Source: Collimonas sp. OK307
Lineage (GTDB): Bacteria; Pseudomonadota; Gammaproteobacteria; Burkholderiales; Burkholderiaceae_D
Direction: 5' to 3'
DNA length: 64,000 nucleotides
Assembly: GCF_900113705.1 (NCBI RefSeq)
Contig: NZ_FOQI01000004.1
Location: forward strand, 1-64,000
Both the position numbers and the translations under genes were made by a program. Positions 55,517 through 64,000 of this stretch are shown piece by piece. The notes under the pieces were generated by a model. That model was not told the DNA's origin. It saw only the letters and a list, made by a program, of their open reading frames with translations, and made no database searches. Numbering within the stretch: the first letter of the stretch is position 1; the number at the start of each line of letters is the position of its first letter.

Positions 55517-56494
55517 TTATTGTTCTCTAATCCACACGATTTCGCTGCTGGCTCGGTTGTTGGCGGGGCGCTGTATCAAGGATACGGTATTAAGTGCAGC
55601 GCGCCCCATGCGAATCTTGCCGTACACCAAAAAAAAATTGCTGGAGGGTCCTATTTTTGCCGTTGGCGAAAATATCTTCCCTAACCGGTTTCCCATCAGG
55701 GCCTGCACATTGTCCGTATCGCGAAATGGCGCCGTGCGTCGCATCGCTACCACCGTATTGGCCTCGGGTAACGATAAATTGTCGAAATAGGCGGCCAGCA
55801 CTTCCGCTGGCGCGGTATTCGCATTGATCGGGGTAGCAGCTCCGGCCAACGGCAGGACCACAACATAATCTTGCAATTTACGTACGATATCCGGCGTGAA
55901 GCCAGGTACCGACAGCAGATCGTTTACCTGCAGCATGGGCAAAGTGCCACTGCCCGATTTGGCGGCAGTCTGCTGTCCTGCGGGCGCCGTGACGGGTTGG
56001 CTGTCGGCGATGGCTTGTGCGGTAGCTGTAGCCAGGCCGGTTGGCAGGTGCAAATAACCTAGCAGGCGTTTGAAGTTTGCCACCTCATCCGGAACCGGGA
56101 GGCCATTGAGACTCAGGTTATTCAGGTTATAGCGCGACTGGGCATCGATAATGCTGCCGGAAAGAATGGCATCACCGGCGGCATCGGCAGATTGGCCGTC
56201 CTGGGCATATTGATCCAGGCGCGTGTCGGCCAAGGGAGTGGCCCACGGTTGGCCCAGGTGGTCGTAGTTGAACTGCCTGGCGCTGGCGCGCAAAATCATG
56301 CTGGCCCAATCCAGCGCGCCGCGCATGATCCAGTCTCTCTGCAATTGCAGGCGCTGGTTCTCAATCGAGCGCACCTGCACTTGCTGTTGCCAAAACAAAC
56401 TGGCGACAATGGTTATCGCCAATGTCGTCAGCAACAAGGCCGTCACCACCGCTACTCCGCGTTGCGCGCATCGCCTCTGCAACTGTTTGCTCAT
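55517..56494 (-). CDS. gspK: type II secretion minor pseudopilin GspK
   Basis: 325 residues. N-terminal prepilin-like signal with RGVAVVTALLLTTLAITIVASLFW; the position +5 Glu is absent, as is normal in GspK. LPVPDEVANFKRLLG and ANTAPAEVLAAYF are landmark motifs. It caps the pseudopilus tip with GspI and GspJ. Start overlaps gspJ end by 4 bases. Confidence 0.9.
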   Translation of the reverse strand: MSKQLQRRCAQRGVAVVTALLLTTLAITIVASLFWQQQVQVRSIENQRLQLQRDWIMRGALDWASMILRASARQFNYDHLGQPWATPLADTRLDQYAQDGQSADAAGDAILSGSIIDAQSRYNLNNLSLNGLPVPDEVANFKRLLGYLHLPTGLATATAQAIADSQPVTAPAGQQTAAKSGSGTLPMLQVNDLLSVPGFTPDIVRKLQDYVVVLPLAGAATPINANTAPAEVLAAYFDNLSLPEANTVVAMRRTAPFRDTDNVQALMGNRLGKIFSPTAKIGPSSNFFLVYGKIRMGRAALNTVSLIQRPANNRASSEIVWIREQ

Positions 56495-57156
56495 GACGCC
56501 CCCAGCAGGAAAGTCTTGGCCATGGTGTTATCGTGGCCGAGCAGTTGCAAGGCGACTTGCAAACCGGTCCAATGGTTGGCGTTGGTGTTGACACTGCCGG
56601 TGCCCTGGTTGCCGGTATTGGCAGCGGCTGCAGGCCGCCAGCCCTGGCCATCGCTGCCCCACAACTGCATCTGCATGCTGGCGATATCAGATTGCAACAG
56701 CACCGACTGACTACTCGCGCTGCCATCGGCGGTATCTTCGAGTGCGCTCTGCCACATGGTATCGAGTACATTCAAGTCGCGCGTCGGCGCCGATTCTTGC
56801 CGCCTTAGCTGGCCGTTGCGCAAACGGTAATCGACTATCTGGACACGGGTCGGCTGCTGCTCGGCAAACACCAGCCGCACCATCAACAAACGACCCGGTG
56901 TAGCCAGCAGGGTGGGACGCCCCGACATCAGGCTGACGGGCGCGATTTGCGCACAATCGCTTTGCAGTTGCGCAAACGTCAATTGCATGCCGCGCGTCTG
57001 TTCCATTTCATTAGTCAACGCGATGCGCGACCGTACAATGCCGTCAAGCCCGCGCCAGCCAAGTATCGCCACCATCGCCAGGATGGTGATGGCAATAATC
57101 ATTTCGACCAGGGTAAATCCGGACGCGCCTTTCTTCAACATGCTGTTAACGCGCAT
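56491..57156 (-). CDS. gspJ: type II secretion minor pseudopilin GspJ
   Basis: 221 residues. Prepilin signal KKGASGFTLVEMIIAITILA with Gly|Phe cleavage and the Glu at +5. LGWRGLDGIVRSR is the GspJ hallmark. The ATG at 57156 has AGGTGG upstream and overlaps gspI. Confidence 0.9.
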   Translation of the reverse strand: MRVNSMLKKGASGFTLVEMIIAITILAMVAILGWRGLDGIVRSRIALTNEMEQTRGMQLTFAQLQSDCAQIAPVSLMSGRPTLLATPGRLLMVRLVFAEQQPTRVQIVDYRLRNGQLRRQESAPTRDLNVLDTMWQSALEDTADGSASSQSVLLQSDIASMQMQLWGSDGQGWRPAAAANTGNQGTGSVNTNANHWTGLQVALQLLGHDNTMAKTFLLGAS

Positions 57157-57544
57157 TCGGCACCACCTGCGACAGGTTGACTATGCGTCGCTCCGAATTG
57201 GCGTTGTCGAATACCGATATCTCGACCCGCCGAAAGTAGGGGTTAGGCGTACCGGATACATGCTCTTGGCAATGCAATGGCAAGTCGCCTTGCGGGCAAT
57301 CGAAGGAACGATTGCCGATCCCGGGCCATTCATGCCCTAGACGGATTTGCGTCAACCTGTTTTCCGCCGACCAGGTCGCCATCATGGCGGCGCGCAAGCC
57401 GCTGCTGTTTTGCGTCAGGCTGCCGACCGCCCGCAAGCTGGCGCCCAGCGCAGTGCCGACAATGACCAGCGCCACCAGCACTTCCAGCAAGGTGAAACCT
57501 GCACTTGCACTATGGCGACGAGGAAGCACACGCAGGATAGGCAT
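57146..57544 (-). CDS. gspI: type II secretion minor pseudopilin GspI
   Basis: 132 residues. Prepilin signal ASAGFTLLEVLVALVIVG with Glu at +5; WSAENRLTQIRL is the conserved GspI segment. It begins directly at the end of gspH (stop and start adjacent). Confidence 0.9.
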   Translation of the reverse strand: MPILRVLPRRHSASAGFTLLEVLVALVIVGTALGASLRAVGSLTQNSSGLRAAMMATWSAENRLTQIRLGHEWPGIGNRSFDCPQGDLPLHCQEHVSGTPNPYFRRVEISVFDNANSERRIVNLSQVVPNAR

Positions 57545-58063
57545 TTATTCGACTGAGAAATGACCGATGCCGTCGGCGCGAATGACGACGCTGTTGTCGC
57601 CGTTGGCCAAGGTAAGCGCAAATGGTTTGTCGACCGGCTCGCGCCCAAATGTAATGCGCAGCGTATTCGGTGCTGCAGTCTCGGTCGGTGCCGGATTCAT
57701 GGAAAGCTGCATTGGCGACCGGTTGAAATCACGTTGCCGCAGCATGGCGTCCTGCGCCAAAGGCTGCCAGCCGTTTTCTTCACGCACCAGGAAACGGTAG
57801 CTATTGGCGTCGGCCTCGAAAGCAGTGGGACGATTGCGCAAGATGGCTTCCTCACGCGTTAATTGCAGCAGCAACGCAATCCGTTGCGCATCGTTCTGTA
57901 TTACCTGGCGATCACTATGAAAAGCGTTGAGCGAGACGGCACCCAGGGTGATGCCGGCAATGACGATCACTACCAGCAACTCCAGCAGGGTAAAACCATT
58001 GCGCGTAACGTTAGCGGCTGTGAACTGGCGCAAATGCAAATTGCGATGCGCCATTGCAGACAT
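57545..58063 (-). CDS. gspH: type II secretion minor pseudopilin GspH
   Basis: 172 residues. Prepilin signal TRNGFTLLELLVVIVIAG with Glu at +5, after a ~25-residue leader that is longer than usual. The ATG at 58063 overlaps the gspG stop (TAATG). Confidence 0.88.
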   Translation of the reverse strand: MSAMAHRNLHLRQFTAANVTRNGFTLLELLVVIVIAGITLGAVSLNAFHSDRQVIQNDAQRIALLLQLTREEAILRNRPTAFEADANSYRFLVREENGWQPLAQDAMLRQRDFNRSPMQLSMNPAPTETAAPNTLRITFGREPVDKPFALTLANGDNSVVIRADGIGHFSVE

Positions 58064-58527
58064 TACAGGTCCCACGAGCCGATGTCGGCGTCGTTGCCTT
58101 CACCGCCCGGCTGACCATCTGCACCGTACGAGAATACGTCCACTTCGCCCTTGATGCCAGGCGACAGGAATTGATAAGGATTGCCCCAAGGATCTTTAGG
58201 CAGCTTGTCGATATAACCGCCGCTTTTCCAGCCGTTGGCGGCCGGACCGCTGGTTGGTTTAGTGACCAGCGCCTGCAGACCTTGTTCGGTGGTCGGGTAA
58301 CGCTGGTTGTCCAGCTTGTAGAGCTTGAGCGATTGCATCAACGTGCCGATATCCTGGCGTGCGGCTTGAATCCGTGCGTCGTCGGTACGCCCCATCAGCT
58401 TGGGCACTACCAAAGCGGCCAGAATCCCCATGATCACCACCACCACCATGATTTCAATCAGCGTGAATCCGCGTTGCACGGCAAGCGTAGAGCGGCGTCG
58501 AACGGCAGGGAACATAGTGCTATGCAT
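58063..58527 (-). CDS. gspG: type II secretion major pseudopilin GspG
   Basis: 154 residues. Prepilin signal VQRGFTLIEIMVVVVIMG; Tyr/Pro-rich GspG core (DNQRYPTTEQGLQALV, DPWGNPYQFLSPG, DVFSYGADGQPGGEGNDADIG) with the calcium-binding C-terminus. It is the first gene of the operon. The ATG at 58527 has AAGGA 6 bases upstream; in-frame ATG at 58557 lacks one. Confidence 0.95.
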   Translation of the reverse strand: MHSTMFPAVRRRSTLAVQRGFTLIEIMVVVVIMGILAALVVPKLMGRTDDARIQAARQDIGTLMQSLKLYKLDNQRYPTTEQGLQALVTKPTSGPAANGWKSGGYIDKLPKDPWGNPYQFLSPGIKGEVDVFSYGADGQPGGEGNDADIGSWDL

Positions 58528-58728
58528 TTCTTTCCTTATCAAAAAAACCATGAACATGTTTGGAAAAGGCGATTATATGCCGCATTCCTTGCTTACAAGC
58601 ATGAGAAATACACAAAGTCACACTTAATTTTGTTTGGCGTATCTATCCAGGTTTTGTCACTGGTTTGACACAAAGAAATGATACTACTTCAAACACGCGC
58701 AACGACGTTGCATCGTCGCGCTTAATTC

Positions 58729-58798
58729 GTAAAGCAGGTAGTAAAGCAGCTAGTAGAACAGTTGGTAAACAACAGATAAACAGCAGATAAACAGCGGT
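58729..58798. repeat. degenerate 12-bp tandem repeat upstream of gspG
   Basis: GTAAAGCAGGTA, GTAAAGCAGCTA, GTAGAACAGTTG and GTAAACAACAGA follow one another at 58729-58776, then TAAACAGCAGA and TAAACAGCGGT. It lies between gpsA and the gspG promoter region. Also present at about 58705-58720 is an imperfect CGACG/CGTCG inverted repeat. The rest of 58528-58813 is unassigned. Confidence 0.6.
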
Positions 58799-58813
58799 GA
58801 CCCATCGGATGAT

Positions 58814-59830
58814 TCAGGCCGCTTCTTCACGCGGATTGCGCGATAACAGCAGTTCCATCACCGTCCGCAACGAATCGCCATCGAACAAGACCCCGGCCAC
58901 CGCGTTTGTGATCGGCATCTCGACCCCGCACTCCTGCGCCAAGGCACGCACAGCAGCGGCACAACGCACACCTTCGGCGACATGGCCAAGTTCGGTCACG
59001 ATGGATGCCAGCGGTTTGCCTTGCGCCAGGCCTAGCCCTACCCTGCGGTTGCGCGACAGATCGCCGGTACAGGTCAGGATCAAATCGCCAACGCCGGATA
59101 AACCCATGAAGGTTTCGCTGCGGCCGCCGAGAGCGACGCCAAGCCGTGTAATTTCTGCCAGGCCGCGGGTAATCAAAGCTGCCCGCGCATTCAAGCCAAG
59201 GCCAAGGCCGTCGGCGACGCCGGTGGCAATCGCCAGGATATTCTTGACCGCACCGCCGACTTCTACGCCGACCAGGTCGTCAGTGGAATAAACTCTGATA
59301 TTGCCGCCGTGAACCGCCGCCACCACCTGCTCGCACAATCCCGCATGGACACTCGCCACCGACAAGGCGCAAGGCAAGCCGCGCGCGACTTCCTGTGCAA
59401 AAGACGGACCGGACAGCGCCGCTGCCGGAATCCCATCGCCCAGCACCTGGCGCACAATCTGATGCGGCAGCAAACGGGTGTTTTCTTCAAAGCCCTTGCA
59501 CAGCCAGACGATATTCGGGATCGGAAAAGCCTGCAGCTGTTGTGCCAGTTCGCGCAAACCCGCAACTGACGAAGCGACGATCAGCAATGCTTCGCTCTGG
59601 CTCGCCTTGGCATCGGTAGTCACATGCGCGATTGCCTGCGCAAAATCGGCGCTGACGGTCAGCGTGTCGGGCAAGGAAAAACCGGGGAGATACGCGGTAT
59701 TTTCGCGCTGCGCGGCCGCCGCAGCCATGGTGTCCGGATTACGTCCCCATAGCAGCACATTGTGGCGCTGGGCCAATGCAATCGCTAGCGCGGTACCCCA
59801 GGCGCCGGCGCCGAGTACGGTAATGCTCAT
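58814..59830 (-). CDS. gpsA: NAD(P)-dependent glycerol-3-phosphate dehydrogenase
   Basis: 338 residues. Makes sn-glycerol-3-phosphate for phospholipids. The Rossmann motif [13 protein letters not shown] is at 6-18, the catalytic Lys lies in [13 protein letters not shown], and [17 protein letters not shown] is present. Start at 59830 (MSITVLGAG); ribosome binding site weak. It follows secB through the SH3 gene on the same strand. Confidence 0.95.
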   Translation of the reverse strand: MSITVLGAGAWGTALAIALAQRHNVLLWGRNPDTMAAAAAQRENTAYLPGFSLPDTLTVSADFAQAIAHVTTDAKASQSEALLIVASSVAGLRELAQQLQAFPIPNIVWLCKGFEENTRLLPHQIVRQVLGDGIPAAALSGPSFAQEVARGLPCALSVASVHAGLCEQVVAAVHGGNIRVYSTDDLVGVEVGGAVKNILAIATGVADGLGLGLNARAALITRGLAEITRLGVALGGRSETFMGLSGVGDLILTCTGDLSRNRRVGLGLAQGKPLASIVTELGHVAEGVRCAAAVRALAQECGVEMPITNAVAGVLFDGDSLRTVMELLLSRNPREEAA

Positions 59831-59938
59831 GGATGAATGCATGGATGGGGTGGTGGATTCAGGAGGCACGGGCGGCTATCAAACGTGTGGAAAACGAGTA
59901 AAACAAAAATCGGCGAGGCGCAAAACCTGGTCGCCCCC

Positions 59939-60397
59939 TTAGTCGCCCCATACTTCGGTCGCCTTCACATAGCCACTCTGGCCATCGCGATGACGTACCT
60001 TGGCCCAGCCGGATGCCACCGGATCAACCAATTCCAGCAGCACACCCTTGTCGGCAGTAAATGCGACGGCTGCTGCATCGTCCGGATTGGCCCGGATCTT
60101 GGCGTTGGCGACGCTGACTTGCAGATTACGCTTGGTGACCAGCCCTTTGGACTGCAACCACGACAAATCACCGCTGGCGTCACGCACCTTGGTCCATTCG
60201 CCGTAAGTCAACACTACTTCGACCGGCATGCCACGCGGGGCAACTGCTACCCGCCGGCCTTTTTCAGATGGCGCATCGTATAGCACCACCGGCGCCGCAC
60301 CGACCGACTTGAAGTCAAGTGCATGGGCAGAACCGGCGACACCGAGCAAGCTTGCCAGCAACAAAGCGGTAGAGCCCGCTACGCGTGCAAAATTCAT
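59939..60397 (-). CDS. periplasmic SH3-domain protein
   Basis: 152 residues. Signal peptide (MNFARVAGSTALLLASLLGVAGSAHA) followed by two bacterial SH3 (SH3b) motifs: KIRANPDDAAAVAF and GWAKVRHRDGQSGYVKATEVWG, with a first at VVLYDAPSEKGRR. Bacterial SH3b domains often bind peptidoglycan peptides. Function unknown. It sits between secB and gpsA. Confidence 0.85.
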   Translation of the reverse strand: MNFARVAGSTALLLASLLGVAGSAHALDFKSVGAAPVVLYDAPSEKGRRVAVAPRGMPVEVVLTYGEWTKVRDASGDLSWLQSKGLVTKRNLQVSVANAKIRANPDDAAAVAFTADKGVLLELVDPVASGWAKVRHRDGQSGYVKATEVWGD

Positions 60398-60517
60398 CTA
60401 TTGCTCTCCAGTTGCGGTAAAACGTCCAGGGTGGACAGCGCCGCTCATGCCCGCCGCCATTTATTTGACGCCAGGCAAGGCAAAACACCGTCGATCCACC
60501 CTGCTTGCTGTGCGAAA

Positions 60518-61027
60518 TTAATTAATCGCTGTAGTACCGTCAACCGCGATGCTGTCGCCACTGCCCTTTTGCGCTTGCTCGGCCAGTGCTTGCAGACGTT
60601 GTTGGTAGAACACTTCGAAGTTGATTTCGGCCAGGTGAATCGGCGGGAAACCAGCACGGGTGATAGCATCTGCCAGATTGGCGCGCAGATACGGATAAAC
60701 GATGTTCGGGCAGCCGATGCCGAGCAATGGATCCAGTTGTTCGGTCGGGATGTTGCGCAACTCGAAAATACCGGCTTGCTTGCCTTCAACCAGGAACGCG
60801 ACCTTGTCTTTTACCTTGGCGGTGACGGTAACCGTAACGGTCGACTCGAAAATGCCTTCGGCCAGCGCTTCAGCGCCGACATCTACCGCTACTTCGATTT
60901 GCGGAGCCTCTTGCTCGAGGAAAATGGCCGGCGAATTCGGTTGCTCAAGCGACAAATCTTTCAGGTAAACGCGTTGAATCTGGAACACCGGTTGTGGTTG
61001 TTCAACTTGTTGATTCTCTTCAGCCAT
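60518..61027 (-). CDS. secB: protein-export chaperone SecB
   Basis: 169 residues. Holds precursor proteins unfolded and hands them to Sec[22 protein letters not shown] at the N-terminus and [38 protein letters not shown] are the SecB signatures. Acidic C-terminal tail. Follows grxC by 158 bp. Confidence 0.96.
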   Translation of the reverse strand: MAEENQQVEQPQPVFQIQRVYLKDLSLEQPNSPAIFLEQEAPQIEVAVDVGAEALAEGIFESTVTVTVTAKVKDKVAFLVEGKQAGIFELRNIPTEQLDPLLGIGCPNIVYPYLRANLADAITRAGFPPIHLAEINFEVFYQQRLQALAEQAQKGSGDSIAVDGTTAIN

Positions 61028-61185
61028 GACACTCTTTCAGTTAATTTAAATTAGCCAAATAACAAACACTGCCATCTGGCCGGTTCTTAAAGTCGCTAGG
61101 ACAGTCTGCAACAATACCTGAATCGCGGGCAAATTGACGAAAATCCGTTGCCGAGAATTAGTTGCTGAAATCCGGCGGCCGAAAA

Positions 61186-61449
61186 TCAGGCACTTTGCAA
61201 CAGGGGCTCAAGCTTGCCATCACGATCGAGCGCATGCAAGTCGTCAAAGCCGCCGACATGGGTTTCGCCGATATAAATTTGCGGCACCGTACGGCGTCCG
61301 GTCTTTTGCATCATCGTGTCGCGCTGCGCCGGATCGAGATCAATCCGGATTTTTTCGATATTTTCCACGCCTTTTGCCTTCAGCAATTGCTCGGCGCGAA
61401 TGCAATACGGGCACACTGCGGTGCTATACATTACTACTTGTGCAGTCAT
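61186..61449 (-). CDS. grxC: glutaredoxin 3
   Basis: 87 residues. Dithiol glutaredoxin with the active site CPYC at 13-16 and the glutathione-binding TVPQIYIGETHVGGFDDL. Reduces disulfides with glutathione in the cytoplasm. Sits between the rhodanese gene and secB, a conserved proteobacterial order. Confidence 0.95.
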   Translation of the reverse strand: MTAQVVMYSTAVCPYCIRAEQLLKAKGVENIEKIRIDLDPAQRDTMMQKTGRRTVPQIYIGETHVGGFDDLHALDRDGKLEPLLQSA

Positions 61450-61506
61450 GATTGTTCCTTGTACTTTCCTTCTGCTGGCCGGATCCTGCGATAGGTCCCG
61501 GCTGCA

Positions 61507-61908
61507 TTATTTGACGGTAGGCAAACCCTGGGTCTGCCAGGCAGCGATACCGCCCTCCAGGTTATAGGCCTGGGTGAAACCGGCCTGCGCCAGTTGCGCA
61601 ACGGCTTTGGCCGACTGATTGCCGGTCTGGCACACTACCAACACGTTCTTTGCTTTAAACTTGTCCAGTTCAGCCATGCGCTGCGGCAAGTCTTTCAAGG
61701 GAATATTTTTGGCATCGATCAGGTGAGCTGCGGCAAAAGCAACGCTGTCACGGACATCCAGCACCAGCGTTTTACCCTGGTTGATCAGCTGGGTAGCCTG
61801 CAAGGTCGAGACCCGGTTACCGCGTTTTTGCAACAAAGGCAGCAACAGCGCGCCACCCGACAAAATTGCTACAGCAAGCAGAAAAATGTTATCAATCAAG
61901 AATTTCAC
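61507..61908 (-). CDS. membrane-anchored rhodanese-like protein
   Basis: 133 residues. One N-terminal transmembrane segment (about 5-25) then a rhodanese domain with DVRDSVAFAAAHL and the active-site loop CQTGNQS (Cys93). Single-domain rhodaneses carry sulfur to acceptors. It starts the grxC-secB-gpsA group and is divergent from gpmA. Confidence 0.9.
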   Translation of the reverse strand: MKFLIDNIFLLAVAILSGGALLLPLLQKRGNRVSTLQATQLINQGKTLVLDVRDSVAFAAAHLIDAKNIPLKDLPQRMAELDKFKAKNVLVVCQTGNQSAKAVAQLAQAGFTQAYNLEGGIAAWQTQGLPTVK

Positions 61909-62108
61909 AGTGATCCAATGGTATTAGTTAATCCCGCCATTATAAAATAGAAGCTGACGCGCCATTCAATTCGTATCGGGTCCCTTGCAAAAACCTTTAC
62001 CACCTTTGCACCCCGCACTTGCTTTACAGTTGCGTAAATGGGGAGCCTTCAGCCGAATTCCAATGGCAGGCAACAGATTTCCCACTCTTAGCAAATTGCA
62101 AATTTACC

Positions 62109-62855
62109 ATGTACAAAATCGTACTAATGCGCCACGGCGAATCCACCTGGAACCTGGCAAACCGCTTCACCGGCTGGGTTGACGTCGACCTGACCGAAAA
62201 AGGCGTGGCCGAAGCCCGCCAGGCTGGCCAGCTCCTGCAACAAGCCGGCTTCACTTTCGACCTGGCTTACACTTCCGTATTGAAGCGCGCCATCCGTACC
62301 CTGTGGGGCACGCTCGACGAAATGGACCTGATGTGGCTGCCGGTCCGGCACCACTGGCGTCTCAACGAACGTCACTATGGCGCACTGCAAGGCTTGAACA
62401 AGGCGGAAACGGCTGCCAAATACGGCGACGAACAGGTCATGGTGTGGCGCCGCAGCTACGACACACCGCCGATGCCGCTGGACGCGGACGATCCGCGCAC
62501 GTCCTATAACGACCCACGCTATGCAGGCTTGAAGCGCGAAGAAATCCCGCTGACCGAATGCCTGAAAGATACGGTAGCGCGTGTGTTGCCATTTTGGAAT
62601 GATGAAATCGCCCCGGCCATCCGTAGCGGCAAGCGCATCATCATCTCGGCCCACGGCAATAGCTTGCGCGCCCTGATCAAAATGCTGGACGGCATCAGCG
62701 ATCAGGATATCGTCGGTCTCAACATCCCCAACGGCCAGCCACTGGTCTACGAACTGGACGCCGACCTGAAGCCGATCAAGAGCTATTATCTCGGCGACCA
62801 GGCAGCGATTGCAGCGGCAATGAACGCCGTCGCCAGCCAGGGGAAAGCGAAATAA
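62109..62855 (+). CDS. gpmA: 2,3-bisphosphoglycerate-dependent phosphoglycerate mutase
   Basis: 248 residues. Glycolytic enzyme that exchanges the phosphate of 3- and 2-phosphoglycerate. Active-site [10 protein letters not shown] at 6-15 with His9, and [21 protein letters not shown] are intact; a second His in SAHGNSLRA. Start at 62109, weak ribosome binding site. The EnvC-like gene follows directly. Confidence 0.97.
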   Translation: MYKIVLMRHGESTWNLANRFTGWVDVDLTEKGVAEARQAGQLLQQAGFTFDLAYTSVLKRAIRTLWGTLDEMDLMWLPVRHHWRLNERHYGALQGLNKAETAAKYGDEQVMVWRRSYDTPPMPLDADDPRTSYNDPRYAGLKREEIPLTECLKDTVARVLPFWNDEIAPAIRSGKRIIISAHGNSLRALIKMLDGISDQDIVGLNIPNGQPLVYELDADLKPIKSYYLGDQAAIAAAMNAVASQGKAK

Positions 62856-62857
62856 AT

Positions 62858-64000
62858 ATCTCGCTGGGTAGGCTCCTGAAGCTCCTGACCTGCAGTAAAT
62901 CCAGTCACGCCATTGGCCAAGCGCCATCAGCGTGGCTGTTGGCGCTGGCGCTTTTGCTGGCAGCGGCACTGCCGGCGGGCGCCAATGCAGCCCCCAAAAT
63001 CACTGAGCGCAGCAAGCAAAAGCAAGCGGCAGAAGCGCAGCGTGCCGACTTGCGCCAAAAACTGGACAACCTCAAGCGCGACATCAGCCAGACGGAAACC
63101 GAGAAAGACAATGCCAGCGACGCCCTGGCAGACTCCGAAGCAGCGGTTTCCAAGGCCACCCGCTCTTTGCGTGATCTCGGCGCAGAACAGCAGCAAACCG
63201 AAGCCAGGCTGGCCAAACTGGCGAAGCAGCACGATGACTTGAGCAAAACCGTGGCTTTGCAGCAAACACAGCTAGCCAACTTGCTGCGTCAGCAATATGT
63301 TGCCGGCAATGAAGACCGAATCAAGCTGCTACTGTCGGGTGATAACCCGAATCGCATTAATCGCGATCTGCAATACATGGGTTACGTATCGCAGGCGCAA
63401 GTCAAGCTGCTGGAGGCGCTACGCGCCAATCTGGCTGCAGTGGAAGCAAATCAGACCGAAGCCCAGGATGCCAAGGATGACCTGGACGAAATTGCCCAGG
63501 AGCAGCGCGATCAAAAGAATCTGCTGGAAAAAGAAAAGGCCAAGCGCGCTACCCTGCTGACCCAGCTTTCCAGCAAACTGGTTAGCCAGCGCAAGGAAGC
63601 CGGCAATATCCAACGCGACGATCAACGCTTGTCAGGTCTGGTCGACAAGCTGGCGCAACTGATCGAAAACCAAAAGAAAGCCGATGCTGCAGCGGCGGCG
63701 GCCCGTGAGAAACTACGTCAGCAACAGCTGGCGCAAGCCGCTGCCAAGGCCCAGGCAGCGCTTGAACGCCAGCGCCAGCTCGAGCAACAGCGCCAGCTTG
63801 CCAACCAGGCCAGGAAACCGCCTGCCACCGATAACCAGGCCAAGCCTGGCCAGGCGGGACCGAAGGTACCGAACCCGGATGCGATCGACGACGATCAGCC
63901 ACCGCCGGTAGCAGCAACGCCGCCCCCTGCGCCAGCGCCACTGGCCCGTAACGAGCTGACCCCGGAAGCCGATAGCGCCTACGGCAAGCCGTTCGATTCC
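62858..64000 (+). CDS. EnvC-like murein hydrolase activator, 3' part beyond the window
   Basis: An open frame running off the window end. It has a signal-peptide-like hydrophobic stretch (SAWLLALALLLAAALPAGANA) and then about 230 residues of coiled coil (KITERSKQKQAAEAQRADLR onward) rich in Gln, Lys and Ala, followed by a Pro/Ala-rich linker. This is the layout of EnvC/NlpD activators of amidases; the M23 domain should lie past position 64000. No ATG, GTG or TTG start precedes the signal peptide in this frame: the frame is open back into gpmA, and the first TTG lies inside the hydrophobic core (62939). I therefore give 62858 as an approximate left end. Confidence 0.7.
   Translation, partial: MSLGRLLKLLTCSKSSHAIGQAPSAWLLALALLLAAALPAGANAAPKITERSKQKQAAEAQRADLRQKLDNLKRDISQTETEKDNASDALADSEAAVSKATRSLRDLGAEQQQTEARLAKLAKQHDDLSKTVALQQTQLANLLRQQYVAGNEDRIKLLLSGDNPNRINRDLQYMGYVSQAQVKLLEALRANLAAVEANQTEAQDAKDDLDEIAQEQRDQKNLLEKEKAKRATLLTQLSSKLVSQRKEAGNIQRDDQRLSGLVDKLAQLIENQKKADAAAAAAREKLRQQQLAQAAAKAQAALERQRQLEQQRQLANQARKPPATDNQAKPGQAGPKVPNPDAIDDDQPPPVAATPPPAPAPLARNELTPEADSAYGKPFDS

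Noticed and set aside
58705-58800. A CRISPR array.
   Set aside because: Units are 11-12 bp, contiguous and degenerate without spacers, and there are no cas genes.

Overview
The window is a compact, gene-dense stretch of chromosome from a Gram-negative betaproteobacterium, most likely Burkholderiales, family Oxalobacteraceae (Collimonas/Herbaspirillum-like). The evidence is gene content: a PhaM-type PHA granule protein, an ahcY operon led by an SAH riboswitch, a DksA of the CxxT type, an OmpC-like porin with a strongly biased codon set, a fused indolepyruvate oxidoreductase, and the rhodanese-grxC-secB-gpsA cluster. The family placement is inference. I see no CRISPR array, tRNA, complete rRNA gene, insertion sequence or prophage. 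Nearly all of it is backbone.

Layout. Positions 1-310 hold the promoter and boxA leader of an rRNA operon that runs leftward out of the window. 0.3-11 kb: a BioC-like methyltransferase, comF, trmL, a periplasmic copper chaperone, rfaE2, a ferritin-like diiron protein, phaM, an orphan amino-acid-type binding protein, two tandem DUF3108 proteins, queC and an M48 peptidase. 11-16.8 kb: aromatic amino-acid catabolism (fused indolepyruvate ferredoxin oxidoreductase, phenylalanine hydroxylase, divergent AsnC regulator). 16.8-22 kb: GNAT, cca, a GST, a soluble lytic transglycosylase and 5-formyl-THF cyclo-ligase. 22-30.5 kb: methyl cycle and envelope (metF, a small membrane protein and ahcY under an SAH riboswitch, an AI-2E transporter, metK, two LpxL-type acyltransferases, dapF). 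30.5-36 kb: a Sel1-repeat protein, a major porin with a 640-bp upstream region, DUF484 and xerC.

36-41.5 kb is a zinc-homeostasis module in one direction: a Fur/Zur-type repressor, a CobW GTPase with a His-rich loop, a DksA lacking three of the four zinc cysteines, a small membrane protein and a ZnuD-like TonB receptor. 41.9-45.6 kb: a double-STAS protein and hslVU behind a good sigma-32-type promoter. 45.6-47.0 kb: two AT-rich genes for secreted proteins of unknown function, the only clearly accessory segment. 47.2-58.5 kb: a complete type II secretion operon (gspG-H-I-J-K-L-M-N-D-E-F-C, leftward). 58.8-62 kb: gpsA, an SH3 protein, secB, grxC and a rhodanese. The end carries gpmA and the start of an EnvC-like murein hydrolase activator cut by the window edge.

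The observations most worth a second look are the DksA with a ~190-residue basic N-terminal tail inside the zinc module, the two-gene secreted cassette beside the gsp operon, a probable small RNA with a strong terminator between phhA and the indolepyruvate oxidoreductase, structured DNA upstream of the porin and downstream of znuD, and the missing conventional start codon of the EnvC-like gene. I found no clear evidence for a wholly new multi-gene system.
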